This document shows, one piece after another, positions 6,229 through 11,418 of a DNA stretch of 11,418 nt; position 1 is the stretch's first letter, and each line of letters starts with the position of its first letter. The stretch covers positions 1 to 11,418 of the forward strand of contig JAADDU010000201.1 of the NCBI GenBank assembly GCA_013153755.1, given 5' to 3'. The notes beneath the pieces are model-generated. The model was not told the DNA's origin. It saw only the letters and a program-made list of their open reading frames with translations, and made no database searches. The translations under genes and the position numbers were made by a program. Source of the stretch: Campylobacterota bacterium (lineage in GTDB: Bacteria; Campylobacterota; Campylobacteria; Campylobacterales; Sulfurimonadaceae).

Positions 6229-7635
6229 ATGTTTAAAGCTATTTTCACCAACAGTTTTGGAATTTTATTTTCAAGAGTTTTAGGATTTTTCAGAGATTTA
6301 CTCACTGCATCTGTTTTAGGTGCAGGTATATATAGCGATATATTTTTCATAGCCTTTAAGCTGCCAAATCTTTTTCGCCGTATCTTTGCAGAGGGTGCTT
6401 TTACACAGGTTTTTATACCAGCTTTTGCAAGAACAAAACACAAAGCAGTTTTTTCTTTGCATATCTTTTTTGTGTTTATCTCTATAATCTTACTAATGAC
6501 TTTACTTGTCAACTTAGTTCCAGAGATATTTACAAAAGCCATAGCAGTTGGTTTTGATGCAAAAACCATAGAGTTGGCTTCCCCTTTTGTTGCCATAAAC
6601 TTTTGGTATCTTCCTCTCATCTTTGCTATGACATTTTTAAGTGGGATGTTACAGTATAAACACCATTTTGCAACAACAGCTTTTAGTACAGCTTTACTAA
6701 ATCTCTCACTTATAGGTGCTTTACTTCTGAGTGAAGACAAATCACAAAGCCAGATAGTTTACTACCTTAGTTTTGGTGTAGTCATCGGTGGAGTTTTACA
6801 GCTTTTTGTGCATATCTTAGCCATAAAAAAATTAGGACTTTTAAAACTCCTACTTGGTGGAGCCAAATACTTTAAAACAAAAGCAAAAACCATAAAAAAT
6901 GACACCAAAAAGTTTCAAAAAGAGTTTTTTCCAGCTATGTGGGGTAACTCAACTGCACAGGTGAGTGCATTTTTAGATACATTTTTAGCCTCTTTTTTGG
7001 TAACGGGAAGCATAAGTTACCTTTACTATGCAAACCGTATCTTTCAACTACCTTTGGCACTTTTTGCCATAGCAACATCAGTTGCACTATTTCCAAAGAT
7101 AGCAAGATATCTAAAAAACAACGATGAAATAAAAGCAAAACAAAACCTTACAAAAGCATTTTGGTTTTTAGCATTTGTTTTAACAGCTAGTACACTTGGT
7201 GGGATTATCCTCTCTCATGAGATAACTTGGTTACTATTTGAGCGAGGTGCTTTTGATGCAACTGACACCACAAACACAAGTGGTGTACTTCAGATGTATA
7301 TGATAGGACTACTCCCTTTTGGGCTTCAAAAACTCTTCATCTTATGGCTATATGCAAAACAGATGCAGATGCAAGCAGCAAAGATAGCTACATACTCACT
7401 TGCAACATATAGTGTTTTAGCATTGGTTTTTATATCTCCTTTTGGTGTAAGTGGACTAGCATTAGCTTCTACTCTTGGTGGATTTGTTAGTTTTTTTCTA
7501 ACTATAAAAGTGTTTGGGATAGAGAGCTTTTTAGATATAATTCGCTCAAAAAACTCCCTTTATCTCTTTGTTAGTGGTGTTTTATTTACTATTTTATTAT
7601 TAATATTTAAGGATTTTATCAGTGTATATATTTGA
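6229..7635 (+). CDS. murJ: Lipid II flippase MurJ (MviN)
   Basis: Inner-membrane transporter of the MOP superfamily that moves lipid II from the cytoplasmic to the periplasmic face for peptidoglycan assembly. The protein is 468 residues, a little shorter than the 511 of E. coli, and consists almost wholly of hydrophobic helices. The first-helix signature is present with its charged residues: SRVLGFFRD (Arg16, Arg22, Asp23), Asp37, and LFRRIFAEGAF (Arg50, Arg51, Glu55). The YYANR motif near 266-270 gives an arginine in the position of the essential Arg270 of E. coli MurJ, followed by IFQLPLALFAIA. The ATG has only a weak AAAGAAG ribosome site. Its 3' end overlaps cysS by 14 nt. Transcription is divergent from the cluster encoding Ddl and MurF, so precursor synthesis and export share one control region. 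Confidence 0.93.
   Translation: MFKAIFTNSFGILFSRVLGFFRDLLTASVLGAGIYSDIFFIAFKLPNLFRRIFAEGAFTQVFIPAFARTKHKAVFSLHIFFVFISIILLMTLLVNLVPEIFTKAIAVGFDAKTIELASPFVAINFWYLPLIFAMTFLSGMLQYKHHFATTAFSTALLNLSLIGALLLSEDKSQSQIVYYLSFGVVIGGVLQLFVHILAIKKLGLLKLLLGGAKYFKTKAKTIKNDTKKFQKEFFPAMWGNSTAQVSAFLDTFLASFLVTGSISYLYYANRIFQLPLALFAIATSVALFPKIARYLKNNDEIKAKQNLTKAFWFLAFVLTASTLGGIILSHEITWLLFERGAFDATDTTNTSGVLQMYMIGLLPFGLQKLFILWLYAKQMQMQAAKIATYSLATYSVLALVFISPFGVSGLALASTLGGFVSFFLTIKVFGIESFLDIIRSKNSLYLFVSGVLFTILLLIFKDFISVYI
7609..7613 (+). promoter_or_regulatory. Ribosome binding site fixing the GTG start of cysS
   Basis: AAGGA inside the 3' end of murJ, 8 nt before GTG at 7622. It supports a GTG start that gives the normal CysS N-terminus and a 14-nt overlap with murJ. 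Confidence 0.7.
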
Positions 7636-9022
7636 TTCTGTACAAAAACAAAAAAGGGAGTTTAAACCCCTTGAAGAAGGGAAAGTAAGCCTATATGTTT
7701 GTGGTCCAACTGTTTATGATGATGCCCATCTAGGTCATGCAAAATCAGCTCTTGTTTTTGATCTGCTTACTCGTGTACTAAAAGCAAACGGATACGATGT
7801 TACTTATGCAAGAAACATCACAGATATAGATGATAAAATCATAAAAAAAGCTTTAGAACAAAACAAAGACATAAAAGAGATTACAGACTTTTACACAGAT
7901 GCATTTCACAAAGAGATGGCACTTTTAGGGGTAAAGCGTCCAGATATAGAACCAAAAGCTACAGAGTCTTTAGAAGCAATGTATGAGATGATACAAAAAC
8001 TACTAGATGCACAACACGCTTATAAGACCAGTGATGGTGATGTTTATTTTGATACATCTAGTGATGAGGAATATCTGAGTTTATCTAAAAGATTTCAGGA
8101 TGATGATGATAAACAAAACAGAGTTGAGAGTTCATCTTTTAAGAAAAATCCAGCTGATTTTGCCCTTTGGAAAAGTGTAAAAGATGATAGTGTGACTTTT
8201 GACTCCCCTTTTGGTGCTGGTCGCCCTGGGTGGCACTTAGAGTGTTCTGCTATGATAGAAAAACACCTTGCAAAACCTCAGATGCCTTATGCCGTAGATA
8301 TACATGGTGGCGGAGCTGATTTACTCTTTCCACACCACGAAAACGAAGCTGCACAAACTAGATGCAGTACCAACCACACTCTTGCAAACTACTGGATGCA
8401 TAATGGCTTTGTAAACATAGATAATCAAAAGATGTCTAAGTCACTTGGAAACAGTTTTTTTCTAAAAGATGCACTAAAAGAGTATGACGGGGAAGTTTTA
8501 AGATTTTACCTGCTAAGTACACACTATAGAAGTAACTTTAACTTCAATACACAAGACTTAGAGAGTGCAAAAAAAAGGCTAGATAAACTCTACAGAGTTA
8601 AAAAAAGGGTTTTTGGACTTGCTCAAAACACAGATGCAACACCATTTAAAGATGCACTTTTAAAAGCTTTGAGTGATGACCTAAACATCTCTTTGGCACT
8701 CTCTTTGATAGATGAGATGATAAACAACATAAACGAAACACTAGACACTGCAGGAAAACACAAAGTTTTCAAAAAGGAGAGTATCTCAAACCTTGCATTT
8801 ATAGAAGAAGTTCTTGGTTTTGGGGTAAAAAATCCTTTTGAGTACTTTCAAATAGGTGTAGATGCAGAGGTTAAAGATGAGATAGAAAAACTCATAAATG
8901 AGAGAAATACAGCTAAAAAAGAGAAAAATTTTAAACTTTCAGACAAACTAAGAGATAAAATCCTCTCTTTTGGAGTTAGTATTATGGATACGCCAAACGG
9001 TACTTTTTGGGAGAAGATATAG
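7622..9022 (+). CDS. cysS: Cysteinyl-tRNA synthetase
   Basis: Class I aminoacyl-tRNA synthetase that charges tRNA-Cys in the cytoplasm. The protein is 466 residues, close to the 461 of E. coli. Zinc-binding and catalytic motifs are in place: YVCGPTVYD with Cys27, the HIGH-type HLGH at 36-39, GWHLECSAM with Cys208, FPHHENE with His238 and Glu242 as further zinc ligands, and KMSKS at 270-274. The helical anticodon-recognition region fills the C-terminal third. The start is GTG, chosen from the strong ribosome site and from homologues that begin just before this point. It overlaps murJ by 14 nt, which suggests coupled translation. The murJ-cysS pair next to a divergent ruvA/ddl cluster matches what I recall from Campylobacter. 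Confidence 0.96.
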   Translation: MYIFDSVQKQKREFKPLEEGKVSLYVCGPTVYDDAHLGHAKSALVFDLLTRVLKANGYDVTYARNITDIDDKIIKKALEQNKDIKEITDFYTDAFHKEMALLGVKRPDIEPKATESLEAMYEMIQKLLDAQHAYKTSDGDVYFDTSSDEEYLSLSKRFQDDDDKQNRVESSSFKKNPADFALWKSVKDDSVTFDSPFGAGRPGWHLECSAMIEKHLAKPQMPYAVDIHGGGADLLFPHHENEAAQTRCSTNHTLANYWMHNGFVNIDNQKMSKSLGNSFFLKDALKEYDGEVLRFYLLSTHYRSNFNFNTQDLESAKKRLDKLYRVKKRVFGLAQNTDATPFKDALLKALSDDLNISLALSLIDEMINNINETLDTAGKHKVFKKESISNLAFIEEVLGFGVKNPFEYFQIGVDAEVKDEIEKLINERNTAKKEKNFKLSDKLRDKILSFGVSIMDTPNGTFWEKI

Positions 9023-9024
9023 AT

Positions 9025-9426
9025 ATGAATGACATGATACTTTACTCATCTATAGGACTTATTATACTATATATCTTATATGCAAAAGGGATAATATTTG
9101 CAGATTTTAATTTTGCTACACCTAAAGAAGCTATGCAAATGATAAAAAATGAGAAGAAAAACATAATCATCCTAGATGTTAGAACAGAGATAGAGTATGC
9201 AAATGACGGGCATATAAAAGATGCTATCTTAATCCCTGTGCAAAATCTACAAGAAAGACTAGATGAACTTAAAAAATTTAAAGACTATAAAATACTTGTA
9301 TATTGTGCTAGTGGAAACAGAAGTATCTCAGCTTCTCGCATACTATATGCAAATGGTTTTAATCCATATAACATAAATGGTGGCATAAGTAACTGGAAAA
9401 GAAGTGGTTTTAAAATACAAAACTAA
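9025..9426 (+). CDS. Membrane-anchored single-domain rhodanese
   Basis: A probable sulfurtransferase of 133 residues with one N-terminal transmembrane helix (about 4-20) and a single rhodanese domain (about 32-130). The rhodanese signatures are LDVRTEIEY (50-58), GHI (62-64), the active-site loop CASGNRS with Cys94, and GGISNW (119-124). The catalytic cysteine is present, so it can in principle carry a persulfide. Topology is not certain. There is no positive charge before the helix and a lysine just after it, which by the positive-inside rule places the domain in the cytoplasm, as in YibN-type proteins. The ATG at 9025 lies 2 nt after the cysS stop, with GGGAG in the end of cysS; a TTG further upstream (9007) is less likely. 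Its place after cysS hints at a link to cysteine or sulfur handling, which is inference. Confidence 0.87.
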   Translation: MNDMILYSSIGLIILYILYAKGIIFADFNFATPKEAMQMIKNEKKNIIILDVRTEIEYANDGHIKDAILIPVQNLQERLDELKKFKDYKILVYCASGNRSISASRILYANGFNPYNINGGISNWKRSGFKIQN

Positions 9427-9449
9427 AAAACAGCATAAAAGGCTTCTAA

Positions 9450-9470
9450 AGTGGGAACTAATCTCCCACT
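9450..9470 (-). terminator. Stem-loop at the dsbD 3' end, possible weak terminator
   Basis: A perfect 7-bp stem (AGTGGGA 9450-9456, TCCCACT 9464-9470) with a 7-nt loop that contains the dsbD stop codon. On the minus strand the stem is followed by TTTAG and then scattered T-runs, so termination would be weak. On the plus strand there is no T-run. It sits in the 31-bp convergent gap between the rhodanese gene and dsbD, where a terminator is expected. Confidence 0.35.
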
Positions 9471-11197
9471 ACACTTAAAAACTCATCAGGCTCTACAAAA
9501 CCAACTATAGTTTTTGAATTTATTACTTTTAAGTTTTCATCAAAAAACAGCATTACAGGTGGTCCAAAAACACCATACTTTTTACTTAGCTTTTTATTTT
9601 CATCACTATTTTCACTTATATCTGCTCTTATAAGTACAAACTCACTAAGTTTTTCTTTTACCTTTTCATCTTTAAATGTTACTTCATCAAGTTCTTTACA
9701 TGAAGTACACCAAGATGCAGAAAAATCGAGCAGTATCTTTTTACCTTTATTTTGTAAAAGCACTGCATCTAACTCCTCTATATTTTTAACAACACTAAAC
9801 TTTAACTCATCTTTAGTACCATTAAAAGAAGATGCTACAGCTTGTGGTTTTAAAAATTCTAAAGGTTTTAGCATACTTTTTGAGCCACCTAAAGCACCCA
9901 TAAGAAGAGCTAATGAGTAAGCAAACATAACGATAGCTATACTCTTTTTAAAGATATGCCCTCCCCTCTCTAATGCTCCAAGATATATGGAAAAACCTAT
10001 ACCCAAAATAGCATACAAAATCATAACAAGATATTGATCCACAACTCTCTCTAACATCCAAACAGCCACACCAAGCATCATAACACCAAAAACAACACTT
10101 ACCATAGTCATCCAAGCACCAGGACGAGGCATAAACTTACCAGCACTAACTCCAACAACTATAAGTGGAATCCCCATACCGATACTCATAGAAAATAGAG
10201 CCATACCACCAAGTAGTGCATCTCCAGTTTGACCGATATAAACCAATGCCCCAGCGAGTGGAGCAGCGACACATGGGCCAACTATGAGTGCTGATAAAAA
10301 TCCCATGATAGCCACACCTACATAACCTGTTTTATTACTGTTAGATGCACTGACTTTTGCCACTAATGCATCTGGGAGTTTTAACTCATAAAAACCAAAC
10401 ATACTCATAGCAAGAGCTACAAAAATAGCACTAAAAGAGTATATAACCCATGGAGCTTGAAGTGCTGCTTGAAGATTTGAGCCAAAAAGACCAGCTAAAA
10501 CACCTGCTATAGTATAGGCTACTGCCATAGCTAAAACATACACAACAGATAAGACAAAAGCTTTTTTTGTTGTTATATTTTTACCTTGAGAGATGATAAC
10601 CCCAGAGATGATGGGTACCATAGGAAAAACACAAGGAGTAAGGGAAAGAAGTAAACCAAAACCTAAAAATGTAAATAAAATCACTAAAACATTTCCAGAT
10701 TTTATAGTATCTGTTATGGCATCACTTTGTGATTTTTCTTTTTTTGGTTTTTGTAAAACTTCTTGCTTTTTAGTGCTTAGTTTTGAAGTATCTATGCTAA
10801 AAGTATATATTTTACTCATAGGCTCATAACACAAACCTTGTTCCGAACACCCTTGATAAGATAGTTTAAACTTTATATCTTTTATACCACTTACACTTTT
10901 ATTTGCTTTTAAACTTAGTAAAAATTTTGGTGATTTTAGATACACCATATCGCCATGATGTTCAACACTTTTTGATTTTTTAACCTCTAAGATAGAGATA
11001 TCATCACTATCAACAAGCTCTAGTTTTAGTGCATCTTCATAAAGGTACATATCTTTTGCCATCTCTATACTAGCTTGTATTTGCATCTGTTTATTGAGGG
11101 TTGCATTAGGTTTAAAAGCTTCATCAGGCATCAAAAATTTAGCACCAAAAGCAAAAAGGGTAAAACTCATAAAAAAAAGTAAAAATAATTTTCTCAT
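9458..11197 (-). CDS. dsbD: Thiol:disulfide interchange protein DsbD
   Basis: Inner-membrane protein that passes electrons from cytoplasmic thioredoxin to periplasmic thiol proteins, supporting disulfide isomerisation and cytochrome c maturation. The protein is 579 residues, about the usual size, and all three modules are present. A signal peptide (about 1-19) is followed by the periplasmic alpha domain with its pair Cys117/Cys123 (CSEQGLC). The membrane beta domain (about 168-436) carries LTPCVFP (Cys189) and VGPCVAAP (Cys309). The C-terminal thioredoxin-like gamma domain has WCTSC (Cys497/Cys500) and a cis-Pro loop GPPVM. All six redox cysteines are intact. An AAGGA ribosome site lies 10 nt before the ATG. 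It faces the rhodanese gene and diverges from the next gene, so it is probably transcribed alone. Confidence 0.95.
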   Translation of the reverse strand: MRKLFLLFFMSFTLFAFGAKFLMPDEAFKPNATLNKQMQIQASIEMAKDMYLYEDALKLELVDSDDISILEVKKSKSVEHHGDMVYLKSPKFLLSLKANKSVSGIKDIKFKLSYQGCSEQGLCYEPMSKIYTFSIDTSKLSTKKQEVLQKPKKEKSQSDAITDTIKSGNVLVILFTFLGFGLLLSLTPCVFPMVPIISGVIISQGKNITTKKAFVLSVVYVLAMAVAYTIAGVLAGLFGSNLQAALQAPWVIYSFSAIFVALAMSMFGFYELKLPDALVAKVSASNSNKTGYVGVAIMGFLSALIVGPCVAAPLAGALVYIGQTGDALLGGMALFSMSIGMGIPLIVVGVSAGKFMPRPGAWMTMVSVVFGVMMLGVAVWMLERVVDQYLVMILYAILGIGFSIYLGALERGGHIFKKSIAIVMFAYSLALLMGALGGSKSMLKPLEFLKPQAVASSFNGTKDELKFSVVKNIEELDAVLLQNKGKKILLDFSASWCTSCKELDEVTFKDEKVKEKLSEFVLIRADISENSDENKKLSKKYGVFGPPVMLFFDENLKVINSKTIVGFVEPDEFLSVVGD

Positions 11198-11228
11198 ATA
11201 TCAAATATCCTTAAATAATTTTAAAAAG

Positions 11229-11234
11229 ATTATA
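11229..11234 (-). promoter_or_regulatory. Predicted -10 box of the dsbD promoter
   Basis: The minus strand reads TATAAT, a perfect sigma-70 -10 box, preceded by a T-rich stretch (TTATTTTATTTGGG) instead of a clear -35, the usual Campylobacterota pattern. Transcription would start near 11222 and leave a leader of about 25 nt holding the AAGGA ribosome site (11208-11212). Confidence 0.65.
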
Positions 11235-11259
11235 ACCCAAATAAAATAATCATCTTTAA

Positions 11260-11288
11260 TTGTAAGGTACTTTTTAGTATGATATACT
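11260..11288 (+). promoter_or_regulatory. Predicted sigma-70 promoter of the EAL/HDOD-type gene
   Basis: TTGTAA at 11260-11265 (4 of 6 to consensus) and TATACT at 11283-11288 (5 of 6) are separated by exactly 17 nt. The leader would be about 20 nt. No clear ribosome binding site is seen before the ATG at 11314. Confidence 0.5.
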
Positions 11289-11291
11289 AAA
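11273..11291. repeat. Perfect inverted repeat over the -10 box
   Basis: Arms TTTAGTAT (11273-11280) and ATACTAAA (11284-11291) pair perfectly, 8 bp, around a 3-nt centre. The repeat covers the predicted -10 box of the plus-strand gene, where a dimeric repressor could block RNA polymerase. It is A+T-rich, so chance cannot be excluded. Confidence 0.45.
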
Positions 11292-11313
11292 TATAAACAA
11301 AAGTTGTAACAAA

Positions 11314-11418
11314 ATGGATAAACTATATATCTCTAAACAAAAAATCTTTAATGCTAAAGGGAAAGTATTTGCTTATGAGCTTATCTTTAAAGATGCTCAA
11401 CACAATATAAAAGATTTT
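11314..11418 (+). CDS. EAL/HDOD-type signalling protein (YuxH-like), 5' part only
   Basis: The first 35 codons of a gene that runs off the window. The visible protein starts MDKLYISKQKIFNAKGKVFA and continues YELIFKD. This matches the N-terminal pattern of proteins that join an EAL-type domain to a modified HD-GYP (HDOD) domain, typically reading Y-I-A/G-R-Q-P-I-F-D, then YELLFR. The usual Arg-Gln-Pro is Lys-Gln-Lys here. Members are cytoplasmic signalling proteins and many are not active c-di-GMP phosphodiesterases. With only this N-terminus, catalytic residues and domain content cannot be judged. It is transcribed away from dsbD from its own predicted promoter. Confidence 0.7.
   Translation, partial: MDKLYISKQKIFNAKGKVFAYELIFKDAQHNIKDF

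Noticed and set aside
6213..6740. 175-residue minus-strand reading frame inside murJ
   Set aside because: It lies opposite the conserved MurJ N-terminus, has no recognisable domain, and its Lys/Ala-rich composition is what the complement of a membrane protein gene gives.
9007..9024. TTG at 9007 as the rhodanese start
   Set aside because: It lies inside cysS upstream of the ribosome-site-like GGGAG, and would add charged residues before the membrane helix. The ATG at 9025 fits better.

Overview
The window looks like core chromosome from a Campylobacterota bacterium, most like the Sulfurimonas/Sulfurovum group. The reasons are the low G+C, the tight packing, the protein sequences, and a gene order (murF, hydrolase, ddl, ruvA, FapA-like gene, then divergent murJ and cysS) that I recall from Campylobacter and relatives. 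The genus is an inference. I see no phage, insertion sequence, toxin-antitoxin, defence or CRISPR genes, and no clearly undescribed system.

Layout. Bases 17-87 hold two tandem REP-like hairpins that end flush against the murF stop codon. Bases 88-6131 are a six-gene minus-strand cluster, read as fapA-like, ruvA, ArsC/Spx-like thiol protein, ddl, alpha/beta hydrolase, murF. Junctions run from a 1-nt overlap to 15 nt, so it is probably one operon. Bases 6132-6228 are a short divergent promoter region. Bases 6229-9426 are a plus-strand cluster, murJ, cysS and a membrane-anchored rhodanese, with a 14-nt overlap and a 2-nt gap. dsbD (9458-11197, minus) converges on it across a 31-bp gap. A second divergent promoter region (11198-11313) separates dsbD from the first 35 codons of an EAL/HDOD-type signalling gene that runs off the window. 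No gene-free stretch exceeds about 120 bases.

How the genes fit together. Ddl makes D-Ala-D-Ala, MurF attaches it to UDP-MurNAc-tripeptide, and MurJ flips finished lipid II. Three steps of the peptidoglycan precursor pathway are therefore grouped around one divergent promoter, together with a Holliday-junction protein (RuvA) and a probable flagellar or polar assembly factor (FapA-like). CysS, the rhodanese, the ArsC/Spx-like protein and DsbD all deal with cysteine, thiols or sulfur, but sit in different transcription units.

The points most worth a second look are: the MurF N-terminus, where a membrane region appears to replace the usual soluble substrate-binding domain; the paired REP-like hairpins with a compensatory base-pair change; the uncharacterised hydrolase translationally linked to ddl and murF; and a perfect inverted repeat covering the predicted -10 box of the EAL/HDOD gene.
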